DNA of 39,958 nt from Pseudomonadota bacterium (GTDB taxonomy: Bacteria > Pseudomonadota > Alphaproteobacteria > Sphingomonadales > Sphingomonadaceae). The stretch's first letter is position 1; the number at the start of each line of letters is the position of its first letter. Made by a program: the position numbers and the translations under genes. The DNA is taken from assembly GCA_023426225.1 (NCBI GenBank), contig JAFABD010000255.1, positions 1-39,958 on the forward strand, given 5' to 3'. Positions 32,674-39,958 of this stretch are shown here, one piece after another. Below the pieces are notes generated by a model, which was given only the letters and a program-made list of their open reading frames with translations, did not search any database and was not told the DNA's origin.

Positions 32674-33504
32674 ATGAACTATCGACATTCCTTCCATGCC
32701 GGCAACAGCGCCGATGTCGTCAAGCACAGTCTGCTGATCGCGCTCGTCCGGGCCTTGCAGCAAAAGCCGGGCGCGCTGACGCTGATCGACACCCATGCCG
32801 GCTGCGGGCTCTATGATCTGGGCGGCGAACAGGCCCAGCGTACCGGCGAGGCCGCACAGGGCGTGTTGCGGGCCTTTGCCGACACGAACCCGTTGCTCGA
32901 CGACTATCGCGCCGCCGTGCGCGCCGTGAATGTCGGGGCAGAGCCGCAGCGCTACCCCGGCTCGCCGCAGTTCCTCGCGCAGCTCCTGCGCCCGCAGGAC
33001 CTGCTGATCCTCAACGAAAAGCATCCCGAAGACGCGCAGGCCCTGCGCGGCGTGATGCGCGGATCGCCTGCCGCCGTGCACGAGCGTGACGCCTATGAGC
33101 TTTGGCTGGCGATGCTGCCCACCCGAACGCCGCGCGGCGTGGTGGTGGTCGACCCGCCCTATGAGCAGACCGATGAACGCGCCCGCATCACCGCAACCCT
33201 TGCCGCCGCGCACCGCAAATGGGCGCATGGCGTGACGGTGATCTGGTATCCGCTGAAGGACCGCGCGACGCATCAGCAGTGGAAGCGAAAGCTGCGCAAC
33301 CTCGGCATCCCGAAATTCCTTTCGGTCGAGCATTGGCTCTATGATGCCGATCAGCCCGAGCTCTATAACGGCGCCGGGCTGTTCATCGTCAATCCGCCCT
33401 ACGCCTTCACACAGGCGCTGCCGCCGCTGCTCGAAGCCCTCCGCGCCGCGCTGGCGCCGGAAGGGCACCGGGGCAGGATTACCGCCGAGTGGCTGGGCGA
33501 TTGA
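32674..33504 (+). CDS. rlmJ: RlmJ, 23S rRNA adenine-2030 N6-methyltransferase
   Basis: RlmJ methylates A2030 of 23S rRNA. The 276-residue protein starts M-N-Y-R-H-S-F-H-A-G-N-S-A-D-V-V-K-H, the diagnostic N-terminus of the family. It has the SAM-binding region T-L-I-D-T-H-A-G-C-G (36-45) and the catalytic D-P-P-Y at 160-163. Its length is typical. The 294 bases before it (32380-32673) hold no convincing gene or promoter and belong to the lower-GC stretch. A strong hairpin follows its stop. Confidence 0.95.
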   Translation: MNYRHSFHAGNSADVVKHSLLIALVRALQQKPGALTLIDTHAGCGLYDLGGEQAQRTGEAAQGVLRAFADTNPLLDDYRAAVRAVNVGAEPQRYPGSPQFLAQLLRPQDLLILNEKHPEDAQALRGVMRGSPAAVHERDAYELWLAMLPTRTPRGVVVVDPPYEQTDERARITATLAAAHRKWAHGVTVIWYPLKDRATHQQWKRKLRNLGIPKFLSVEHWLYDADQPELYNGAGLFIVNPPYAFTQALPPLLEALRAALAPEGHRGRITAEWLGD

Positions 33505-33510
33505 AAATGC

Positions 33511-33544
33511 GGCCGGTACCGGCTCGGATCATCCGGCACCGGCC
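33511..33544 (+). terminator. 12-bp stem-loop after rlmJ
   Basis: GGCCGGTACCGG and CCGGCACCGGCC pair over 12 positions with one mismatch around a 10-base loop, beginning seven bases after the rlmJ stop. There is no T-run downstream. The following bases to 33783 show no gene. Confidence 0.55.
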
Positions 33545-33783
33545 CGCCGGCGTCCGGCGATCCGCGTTTCCGAAACGTCGCCCCGATTGCCGCGCCGCCG
33601 GCGCTCGCCCCCGCTAGCGGCCGGAGGTGATGCGAATTGCAGCACCGGGGCCTCGCTATCGCCCCGTGCGAAAGGGCGTCGCGGCCAGCGCTTCGCAAAG
33701 GATGGGCGCGCTTCCCCACCGCCGTCGTCCCTGCGACGCACGGCCGTATCGTTGCGGCACGCCTCGGCCAAGCTTGTTGGCAC

Positions 33784-34218
33784 ATGACAAGCCCGAACGC
33801 CGGGGCTAAGACGCGCAGTGTGCAGCGCCTACGCCGCCTTGTTGCCCGTCATCGTGTCGTCGCAGGAGCGGTCCTTGCGCTGGCGCTGGTGATGAAGCTG
33901 CTGATCCCCGCCGGCTTCATGCCGATGGTGGCGGACGGCCGAATGGTCGTGCGGCTATGCTCGGGCACGGGGCCGATGGCCATGGCCGTTTCCGGATTCG
34001 GGCAGAACAAGACCGATCACGACAGCAACCACGACAAGCACGAGCAGCCCTGCGCCTTCTCCGGCCTCTCCGCACCGTCGCTGGCAGCGGCCGATCCGGC
34101 CCTGCTGGCGCTCGCGATCCTGTTTGTGCTCGCGATGGGCATCCGCGCCCTGGCGTTGCCGGCCACGGCGGCGCCCCCCTATTTGCGCCCGCCGCTGCGC
34201 GGTCCACCGGCACGCTGA
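33784..34218 (+). CDS. DUF2946-like small membrane protein with His-rich loop
   Basis: This 144-residue protein opens the copper cluster. It has a membrane span (about 26-45) followed by K-L-L-I-P-A-G-F-M-P and later R-L-C-S-G-T-G, the pattern of DUF2946-type proteins. A histidine-rich stretch follows (K-T-D-H-D-S-N-H-D-K-H-E-Q-P-C; His79, 83 and 86, Cys90), then a second span (104-122) and a proline/arginine-rich tail. Histidine, cysteine and methionine between the spans suggest metal binding in the periplasm, probably copper given the neighbours. The start at ATG 33784 removes an unlikely 49-residue extension; no strong ribosome site is seen. Confidence 0.75.
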   Translation: MTSPNAGAKTRSVQRLRRLVARHRVVAGAVLALALVMKLLIPAGFMPMVADGRMVVRLCSGTGPMAMAVSGFGQNKTDHDSNHDKHEQPCAFSGLSAPSLAAADPALLALAILFVLAMGIRALALPATAAPPYLRPPLRGPPAR

Positions 34219-34285
34219 TCGACGACGCCGCGTGACCGGCTGAAAGGGGGGCTGCGCCTTGGCTCGGTCCGCATCGTCTGCCGTC

Positions 34286-34332
34286 ATGCCTCGTAGCAAA
34301 GCCTGATCGAGGCATCGCCCCCGCGCGATGCC
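34286..34332 (+). promoter_or_regulatory. Leader with two mutually exclusive hairpins before the copper genes
   Basis: Hairpin 1 pairs ATGCCTCG (34286-34293) with CGAGGCAT (34308-34315) around a 14-base loop. Hairpin 2 pairs GGCATCG (34311-34317) with CGATGCC (34326-34332). The two share 34311-34315, so only one can form at a time. This lies 25 bases before the 34357 ATG, the layout of an attenuator or translational switch. No T-run follows hairpin 2, so control of ribosome access would be likelier than termination. Seen directly; function inferred. Confidence 0.4.
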
Positions 34333-34356
34333 GGCAGGCGTCGAGGACTGCCATCC

Positions 34357-34677
34357 ATGCTCCATCCTGTTCCGGCGCGGGCATCGGCCCGTCGCAAGCG
34401 CGTTCGCCCTGTTGCGACGGCCACGCCTGCCCTGCCGCGTTTCATCGCCTGGCTGCGCAGGCTCCGCCGCTCGGCCTGGCTGCTGATCGCGGCCTGCACG
34501 CTGTTGCGCATCGGCGCGGCGATCGTGCCCGACGCACCGATCGTACTGCCCGCGTTCCGGCCGCGGCTCGAAACCGGCAGCCGATCGGAACGCGACGTCG
34601 GACGCTGGCTCGGTCTGCGCCGCGCCGTCACCCCCCGCCTCCCGTCCGCATTGCCTGCGGGCCGCAGCTTTTCCTGA
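34357..34677 (+). CDS. Small basic single-span protein in the copper cluster
   Basis: I do not recognise this 106-residue protein. It is arginine-rich at both ends with one membrane span (about 40-56: A-W-L-L-I-A-A-C-T-L-L-R-I-G-A-A-I-V). The ATG at 34357 follows GAGGA by nine bases. It lies on the same strand between the DUF2946-like and PCu(A)C genes, 41 bases before the latter, so it is probably co-transcribed. There is no metal-binding motif apart from one cysteine. It could be an assembly factor or a spurious frame; the ribosome site and spacing favour a real gene. Confidence 0.5.
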   Translation: MLHPVPARASARRKRVRPVATATPALPRFIAWLRRLRRSAWLLIAACTLLRIGAAIVPDAPIVLPAFRPRLETGSRSERDVGRWLGLRRAVTPRLPSALPAGRSFS

Positions 34678-34718
34678 CGCAGCCCGTCAGCACCCCCTTC
34701 ATGGAAGGAAGACACATC

Positions 34719-35189
34719 ATGAAACCCATTCTTGCCGGCCTGGCCTGCGCGATTGCCGCCGCCCCGGCGCCGGCCCATGATTTCACGCTCGGCAGCCTGG
34801 AAATCGCCCATCCCTGGACCCGCCAGACCGCCCCCGGCCAAAGCAACGGCGGCGGCTTCCTGGTCGTGACCAACAAGGGCCGCACAGCCGACCGGCTGAT
34901 CGGCGTCGCCTCGCCCGCCGCGGGCAAGGTCGAGCTCCACACCATGGCGATGGACGGCGGCGTGATGCGCATGCGCCCGGTCGTCGGCGGGCTGCCGATC
35001 CCGGCGGGCGGCACGCTCACGCTCGCGCCCGGCGGCTACCACATCATGCTGATCGGCCTGAAGGCGCCGCTCGCGCTCGGTGCGATGGTGCCGCTGACGC
35101 TGCGCTTCGAACGGGCGGGCTCGATCACCGTGGCGCTCAAGGTCGAGCCGGTGAGCTTCACCGGAAAGGCGGCGCATGACCGGCATTGA
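34719..35189 (+). CDS. PCu(A)C-type periplasmic copper chaperone
   Basis: This 156-residue periplasmic protein hands Cu(I) to cytochrome oxidase assembly factors. The signal peptide ends near A-P-A-H-D. The family copper site is intact: H74-T-M76, M85 and H108-I-M110 (in P-G-G-Y-H-I-M-L). The start is ATG 34719, preceded by GGAAGGAAGA; an in-frame ATG at 34701 would put six extra residues before the signal peptide. Its stop lies 14 bases inside the SCO1 gene, so the two are translated together, matching their joint role in delivering copper. Confidence 0.93.
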   Translation: MKPILAGLACAIAAAPAPAHDFTLGSLEIAHPWTRQTAPGQSNGGGFLVVTNKGRTADRLIGVASPAAGKVELHTMAMDGGVMRMRPVVGGLPIPAGGTLTLAPGGYHIMLIGLKAPLALGAMVPLTLRFERAGSITVALKVEPVSFTGKAAHDRH

Positions 35190-35826
35190 TCCCGATCCCG
35201 ATCCCGACACCGATACCGCATCGGAAGGCAGCATCGGCCGGGGCTGGATCGGCTGGACGATTGCCATCCTGGTCTTGCTCGCGGCGGCGGGCGGGGTCGC
35301 CTATCGGGTGACGCTCCGCAAAGCCCCGTCCGCCACGACGGCCGCGCTCTTCGGTGGTGCGTTCGCCATGACCGATCAGAACGGCAGGACGGTCACCGAC
35401 CAGTCGCTGCGCGGCAAGGCCTATGCGATCTTCTTCGGCTTCACCCGCTGCCCGGACGTCTGCCCGACCTCGCTCAACCGCATGGCGCAGCTGCGCAAGC
35501 AACTCGGCACCGACGGCATGAAGTTCGACATCGTCTTCGTCTCGGTCGATCCCGGCCACGACAAGCGCCAGGACATCGGCAACTATCTCGCGCTGTTCGG
35601 CACGCCGATCATCGGGCTGACCGGCACCGATGCCCAGATCGCGCAGATCGTGAAGGCGTTTCACGTCTATTACCGAAAGGTGCCGCTCCCGGGCGGCGAC
35701 TACACCATCGATCACACCGCCTCGATCTACCTGATGGACCGCGAAGGCCGGTTCGTCGCCACCATCGATCACCAGGAACAGCAAGACACCGCGCTGGAAA
35801 AGCTCAGGCGCGCGATCGCGTCCTGA
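35176..35826 (+). CDS. SCO1/SenC copper-delivery thioredoxin-like protein
   Basis: This 216-residue protein is anchored by one span (about 25-45) with its thioredoxin-like domain in the periplasm. The copper/redox motif is F-T-R-C-P-D-V-C-P (Cys92, Cys96), and the third ligand is His180 in T-I-D-H-T-A-S. Its job is to insert copper into the CuA site of cytochrome oxidase or to manage redox in the periplasm. The N-terminus has an odd Asp-Pro repeat (I-D-P-D-P-D-P-D-T-D-T) encoded by three copies of GATCCC. ATG 35176 overlaps the PCu(A)C gene and has AAAGG upstream. Confidence 0.93.
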   Translation: MTGIDPDPDPDTDTASEGSIGRGWIGWTIAILVLLAAAGGVAYRVTLRKAPSATTAALFGGAFAMTDQNGRTVTDQSLRGKAYAIFFGFTRCPDVCPTSLNRMAQLRKQLGTDGMKFDIVFVSVDPGHDKRQDIGNYLALFGTPIIGLTGTDAQIAQIVKAFHVYYRKVPLPGGDYTIDHTASIYLMDREGRFVATIDHQEQQDTALEKLRRAIAS

Positions 35827-35847
35827 CACCCGCACGAGCCACAGATA

Positions 35848-37881
35848 ATGGGAAACACAACCTTGAAGACCATCCTGCTCACCGGCGCGTGCCTCGCGTT
35901 CGCCGGCCCCGCCCTTGCCCAGACCACGTCGCCCGCTGCGACGGACAGCGATACCCGCTTCACCATCGGCGAGATCGTCGTCACCGCGCCCAGCATGGTG
36001 CGCTCGACCGAGAACGTCCTCACCTCGGTCGACATGCTCGGCGGCGACGTTGCCCAGCGCCAGTCCGTCGACAATGCCTGGGAGCTGTTCGCCCGGCTGC
36101 CCGGCGTGGTGCTGACCGATTTCAACCAGGGCACCACTTCCGGCCGCTTCTCGATCCGCGGCTTCAACGGTGAGGGCGAGATCAACGCGGTCAAGCTGCT
36201 CGTCGACGGCGTGCCGAGCAACGACAATGCCGGGGCGATGACCGCGATCGACATGATCGCGCCGCTCGACATCGCCGGAATCGAGCTGGTGCGCGGCACC
36301 TCCGATCCGCGCTGGGGCCTCAACGCGATTGCCGGCAGCGCCAATATCCTCACCCGGATCGGCGGCAGCTATCTCGACGCGCGGCTGCTCGGCGGATCGT
36401 TCGGGACAATGGACGGGCAGCTCTCGGCCGGGCTGGAGCGCGGACGCTTCAGCCAGAACTACTTGGTCAGCTACCGCTCGACCAACGGCTACCGCGCCCA
36501 TGCCGATCTCGAACGTCTCAACCTCGCCGGCAAATGGTTCTATGATTTCGGCGGCACCCGGCTGGGCGCGATCGTGCGCTATTCGGACGCGACCGCGCAG
36601 GAGCCCGGCTATCTCACCGATGCCGATGCCTATACCCGCCGCCGCATCGCCTATCCGATCTCGGAAACCGATGGCGGCACGCGGCGGATCGGCCAGTACA
36701 GCCTGCATCTCGACAGCGGCCTCACCGACACGCTGGCGCTGAACGCCACCGGCTATGCCAACAGCCTGCGCGACGACCGCTATGTACGCTATTCGGCCAA
36801 TGTCGCGCAGCAGCGGCGGCTCGCCGACGAGTGGCAATATGGCGGCACGCTGGCGCTCCATTACCATCCTCAGGTCGATTTCCTCTACCGGCTGATGCTG
36901 GAAGCCGGCGGCGACGTGCAGGTGCAGGATAACAAGTCGTTGCGCTGGCTGGCCAATCGCCGGACGTTGACCAGCCAGACCCGCGACCAGAAGTTCGACC
37001 TCACCGTCTATGGCGGCTATCTCCAGGCGGTGATCGAACCGACCGCGTGGCTGAAGCTAACCCCCGCCTGGCGCGTCGACCGGGTGGCGGGCAGCTTCAC
37101 CAACCGCCTGAACCGCACGACCGCCCCGATCAACGACTATGGCACGATCAGCCAGCCCAAGATGAGCATCGCGATCACCCCCGGCGGCGGCGTGACGCTG
37201 TACGGCAATTATGGCCGCAGCTTCCAGATCGGGGTCGGCTCGGGCGCCTATCTGGTGCCGCCGCGCACCGCCGACCTCGCGCCTTCGATCAACGAAGGCT
37301 ATGAGGCGGGCATCAAGCTGGCGCGCGGCCGCTGGCTGGAGGCACGCGTGGCGCTTTGGCAGCAGACCGCGAGCGGCGAACTCAAGCGACGCCTCAACGA
37401 TCCATCGGGCGATTTCGACAATCTCGGCAAGACGCGGCGGCGCGGCATCGACCTTCAGCTCGATCTGAAGCCGATGCGCGGCGTCGACCTGTGGGGCAGC
37501 TACTCCTACCAGACCGCGCGCATCGTCATTCCCGATCCGGCGACGCCGTCGCAGGCGGGCAACGATATCGACCACGTCCCCCGCCATGTCTTCTCGGGCG
37601 GTATCGACGTGACGCCGACGGACAAGCTGCGCCTGTCGCTGACCGGCAACGGCCAGTCGAGCTACCAGCTCAACGCCGCCAACAATCAGGGGCGGTTCGG
37701 CGACTATGTCGTGCTCAACGCCGAGGTCGCCTACCAGATCGACACGCATGTCGAGGTGTCGGCGCAGCTCAAGAACCTCGCCAACGACCGCTACGAATAT
37801 GTCTGGTTCGACGGCTCCCAGCGGCTGCATGGCCCGGCCGATCCGCGCGCGCTTTACGGCGCGATGCGCTTCCGCTTCTGA
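35848..37881 (+). CDS. TonB-dependent outer-membrane receptor (copper cluster)
   Basis: This 677-residue receptor has a signal peptide ending at P-A-L-A-Q, a TonB-box-like I-G-E-I-V-V-T-A, a plug domain (about 50-165) with R-F-S-I-R-G-F-N and L-L-V-D-G-V-P-S-N-D-N, and a long barrel ending M-R-F-R-F with terminal Phe. Its place directly after PCu(A)C and SCO1 and before a PepSY protein suggests uptake of copper or a copper/metal chelate. The ligand cannot be read from sequence. The start at ATG 35848 lies 21 bases after the SCO1 stop. Its stop overlaps the next ATG by one base (TGATG). Confidence 0.92.
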   Translation: MGNTTLKTILLTGACLAFAGPALAQTTSPAATDSDTRFTIGEIVVTAPSMVRSTENVLTSVDMLGGDVAQRQSVDNAWELFARLPGVVLTDFNQGTTSGRFSIRGFNGEGEINAVKLLVDGVPSNDNAGAMTAIDMIAPLDIAGIELVRGTSDPRWGLNAIAGSANILTRIGGSYLDARLLGGSFGTMDGQLSAGLERGRFSQNYLVSYRSTNGYRAHADLERLNLAGKWFYDFGGTRLGAIVRYSDATAQEPGYLTDADAYTRRRIAYPISETDGGTRRIGQYSLHLDSGLTDTLALNATGYANSLRDDRYVRYSANVAQQRRLADEWQYGGTLALHYHPQVDFLYRLMLEAGGDVQVQDNKSLRWLANRRTLTSQTRDQKFDLTVYGGYLQAVIEPTAWLKLTPAWRVDRVAGSFTNRLNRTTAPINDYGTISQPKMSIAITPGGGVTLYGNYGRSFQIGVGSGAYLVPPRTADLAPSINEGYEAGIKLARGRWLEARVALWQQTASGELKRRLNDPSGDFDNLGKTRRRGIDLQLDLKPMRGVDLWGSYSYQTARIVIPDPATPSQAGNDIDHVPRHVFSGGIDVTPTDKLRLSLTGNGQSSYQLNAANNQGRFGDYVVLNAEVAYQIDTHVEVSAQLKNLANDRYEYVWFDGSQRLHGPADPRALYGAMRFRF

Positions 37882-39017
37882 TGGCGGCGGCGCGCCCTTC
37901 GCTGCGGGTGCTGGTGCGGCGGGTCCATCTCTGGCTCGGCCTGACGATCGGCGCGCTGTTCGCCTTTGCCGGGCTGACCGGCAGCCTGCTCGTCTTCTAT
38001 CCGGAGATCGACGCCGCGCTGTCGCCGGCGCTGCGCGCGGTGCCGGCGGGGACGCGGCCTGCCGCGTGGCAGGCGGTGGTCGACACGCTCCATCGCGAGC
38101 ATCCCGCCCGCACCGGCGCCTGGCGGATCGAAGTGACGCCGCAGGGCGGCGCGATCCCGGTGCGCTACTACAAACCGCGCGAGACCGCGGGCCGCGACTT
38201 CGCGCCGCTGCTCGTCTGGGTGGACCCGGTGCGGATGACGACGATCCGCACCGGCTTCTGGGGCGACACGGCGTTCACCTGGATCTACGACCTCCATTAC
38301 CGGCTGCTGCTCGACAAGCCCGGCGGCGTGGCGATGGGCATCTTCGGGATCGCGATGCTGGCCCTGATCGCAAGCGGGCTCTGGGCGTGGTGGCCGCGAC
38401 CGGGCGGCTGGCGGCGCGGCCTGCACTTCAAGCGGCGCGCTGCGCCGGTGCGGCGGCTCTATGACTGGCACAAGCTGACGGGCGTGGGCGCGCTGGTGCT
38501 GCTGCTCGTCGTCACCGGCACCGGCGTGCTGCTCGACCTGCCGGATCAGGTGCGGCCCCTGCTCCGCCCGATGTCGCCGCTGTTCACCGCGCCTGCCATG
38601 ACCGTGACGCCCGCCGGCACGCCGCTGCCGGTCGACGTGCTGGTGCGGCGCGCCGAGCAGCGTTTCCCGGACGCGGTGCTGGCCTGGATCGAAACGCCCG
38701 ACGGGCCGACCGCGCCGATCCGCATCAACCTCGCCCGCCCCGGCGAGCCGAGCCGGCGCTTCCCGCGCACCAATGTCTGGCTCGATCCCTATAGCGGCCG
38801 GATCCTCGCCGTTCGCGATGGGCTGGCCGAACACCGGGGCGACGTGCTGCTCAACTGGCTGCATCCGCTCCATGGCGGCGAGGCGTTCGGGCTGGCCGGG
38901 CGGCTGCTCGCGCTGGCGGCGGGACTGGCGCCGATCGCGCTGTTCGTCACCGGCCTGCTGCGCTGGCGCCGTCGCAGGCCGCGCCGGCGCCACGGCTGCG
39001 CATCTGACCTTCGCTAA
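37881..39017 (+). CDS. PepSY-associated membrane protein (putative metal reductase)
   Basis: This 378-residue inner-membrane protein has four main spans (about 17-40, 150-175, 200-220, 340-365) and two periplasmic PepSY-like regions between them. Conserved histidines are near or within spans: H16 in R-R-V-H-L-W-L-G, Y-D-L-H-Y, D-W-H-K-L-T-G and W-L-H-P-L-H-G-G-E. The pattern fits the PepSY_TM family, often found beside TonB receptors and proposed to reduce metal at the membrane using haem. ATG 37881 overlaps the receptor stop. Its TAA overlaps the TAG of the convergent sensor kinase gene. Confidence 0.88.
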   Translation: MAAARPSLRVLVRRVHLWLGLTIGALFAFAGLTGSLLVFYPEIDAALSPALRAVPAGTRPAAWQAVVDTLHREHPARTGAWRIEVTPQGGAIPVRYYKPRETAGRDFAPLLVWVDPVRMTTIRTGFWGDTAFTWIYDLHYRLLLDKPGGVAMGIFGIAMLALIASGLWAWWPRPGGWRRGLHFKRRAAPVRRLYDWHKLTGVGALVLLLVVTGTGVLLDLPDQVRPLLRPMSPLFTAPAMTVTPAGTPLPVDVLVRRAEQRFPDAVLAWIETPDGPTAPIRINLARPGEPSRRFPRTNVWLDPYSGRILAVRDGLAEHRGDVLLNWLHPLHGGEAFGLAGRLLALAAGLAPIALFVTGLLRWRRRRPRRRHGCASDLR

Positions 39018-39958
39018 AGGCGCTGGTACCGCAGGACGGCTTCGAACCGCGCGCCGCCGTCGCCCCCGGTCAGCCTCAGCTCGCCGCCGTGCGCGCGCAG
39101 GATCTGCCGGGCCAGCGCGAGCCCGACGCCGCTCCCCTGCGCTTTGGTGGTGAAGAACGGGCGAAAGATCGCCTCGGCATCGGCGCCGCGCACGCCGGGG
39201 CCGTTGTCCCACACGCACAGCCGCGCCGTCGCCTCGTCGCGCTCCAGCGTCAGCCCGACCTGACCGTCGTCGCGTCCGGCCACGGCTTCGGCGGCATTCT
39301 GCAACAACGCCCAGATCGCCGCGCTCAGCTGGTCCGCATCCCCCTGCAACCGCACCGGCACCGCCGCGTCGCAGGCCAGCGGCAGCGCGGGCCAGCGCGT
39401 CGCGAACAGCCGCGCCAGGTCCGCGACAAGCTCGCGCAGGTCGACCGGCGCGAACTGCGGCGCGGGCAGCCGCGCCAGCGAACGATAGGCCTCGCCGAAC
39501 CGCTGCAACCCCGCCGCGCGGCGCGCCACCGTTCCCACCGCGTCGCGGATCGCGGGCAGCGCCGGCGCGTCGTCGGCCAGCATGTCCGCCGCGGTGCGGC
39601 TCAGCGAGGCGATCGGCGTCAGCGCGTTGACGATCTCGTGGCTCAACACCTGCACCAGGTCGCGCAGCGTGGCGGCCTCCGCCGCCTTCAGCTCGGCATC
39701 GATGTCGATCAGCGCCGCCAGCCGGCTCGGCGCGCCGCCCAGGACAAGCTCGCTCGTCGTCAGCGCATAATGCCGCCCGTCGATCGCCACGGTGCCCGCG
39801 GCCCCGGGCGCTTCGGCGGCAATCGCCGCCACCAGCGCGGCGGGCGGCGCCGGGATCAGGTCGGCCGCACCGAACAGCCGCCGCGCCGCGCGATTGATCG
39901 CGTGGAGCTGCTGCGCGGCGTCGAGCGTCACGATCGGCGCGGGCGACAGGTCGAGCAG
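39014..39958 (-). CDS. Sensor histidine kinase (partial, N-terminus off window)
   Basis: This frame stays open to the window edge, so the N-terminal sensor is missing. Visible parts: a PAS-like domain (L-L-D-L-S-P-A-P-I-V-T-L-D-A-A near the edge), the phosphoacceptor H-box V-L-S-H-E-I-V-N-A-L-T-P-I-A-S-L, the N-box L-L-Q-N-A-A-E-A-V, the G-boxes W-D-N-G-P-G-V and T-T-K-A-Q-G-S-G-V-G-L-A-L. The H-box with E-I-V-N-A-L-T-P is the style of NtrY-like kinases. The response regulator should lie to the right of the window. Signal unknown. Its TAG overlaps the stop of the PepSY gene. Confidence 0.9.
   Translation of the reverse strand: MLDLSPAPIVTLDAAQQLHAINRAARRLFGAADLIPAPPAALVAAIAAEAPGAAGTVAIDGRHYALTTSELVLGGAPSRLAALIDIDAELKAAEAATLRDLVQVLSHEIVNALTPIASLSRTAADMLADDAPALPAIRDAVGTVARRAAGLQRFGEAYRSLARLPAPQFAPVDLRELVADLARLFATRWPALPLACDAAVPVRLQGDADQLSAAIWALLQNAAEAVAGRDDGQVGLTLERDEATARLCVWDNGPGVRGADAEAIFRPFFTTKAQGSGVGLALARQILRAHGGELRLTGGDGGARFEAVLRYQRL

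Noticed and set aside
32384..32674. Several short open frames on both strands upstream of rlmJ
   Set aside because: No ribosome sites, no family motifs and mutual overlap; treated as non-coding.
34284..35267. 327-codon minus-strand frame across the copper chaperone region
   Set aside because: Lies opposite genes with intact copper-binding motifs; no domain in its own translation.
1..39958. Search by eye for insertion sequences, CRISPR repeats, integrase or att sites
   Set aside because: No transposase or integrase frame, no regularly spaced repeats and no long terminal inverted repeats were seen.

Overview
The window is GC-rich, densely packed DNA from an alphaproteobacterium. Gene content suggests a sphingomonad or close relative: a copper-linked TonB receptor with a PepSY membrane protein, a YaiO-type outer-membrane barrel, many GTG starts and many ATGA/GTGA stop-start overlaps. 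That assignment is inference; no rRNA or tRNA is present. I see no insertion sequence, prophage or CRISPR array.

Layout. 1-4.8 kb (minus strand): high-affinity potassium pump operon. It starts with an unknown 87-codon membrane protein and a 29-codon membrane peptide, then kdpF, kdpA, kdpB and kdpC (kdpC runs off the window). A KdpE-box-like site lies upstream of the first gene. 4.8-12.0 kb: two divergent operons sharing overlapping promoters and a palindromic operator at about 10.43 kb. Leftward run a rhodanese, a lipoprotein adaptor, an RND pump, a cysteine-containing ArsR regulator and a SAM methyltransferase. Rightward run a DUF2892 membrane protein and a TolC-type outer-membrane channel. 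Together they form a complete tripartite efflux system tied to sulfur-handling proteins. 12.0-14.3 kb: a LysR regulator (YeiE-like) and a YeiH-type anion exporter, also sulfur-linked. 14.3-15.9 kb: a Tat-exported PhoD-type phosphatase.

16.2-26.0 kb: a poly(amino acid) region. It holds cyanophycin synthetase (cphA) and cyanophycinase (cphB), a YaiO-like barrel on the opposite strand, then a 1346-residue membrane NRPS with the same architecture as epsilon-poly-L-lysine synthetase, translationally coupled to a phosphopantetheinyl transferase. Two unrelated routes to amino acid homopolymers within 10 kb is the most striking feature besides the sulfur/RND cluster. 26.0-30.0 kb: a GAF-PAS-GGDEF diguanylate cyclase and a CHASE hybrid histidine kinase broken by an apparent one-base deletion.

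30.1-33.5 kb: a serine hydrolase, rRNA pseudouridine synthase (rluE), a small secreted unknown in a locally lower-GC stretch, and rRNA methyltransferase rlmJ. 33.8-39.0 kb (plus strand): a copper cluster of a DUF2946-like protein, a small unknown, PCu(A)C chaperone, SCO1/SenC, TonB receptor and PepSY membrane protein. It is preceded by a leader with two mutually exclusive hairpins. The window ends in a partial sensor kinase convergent with this cluster.

Large reading frames antisense to kdp, the RND pump, cphA and the NRPS are GC-rich shadows and were left out. All function calls come from reading motifs by eye; no search was run.
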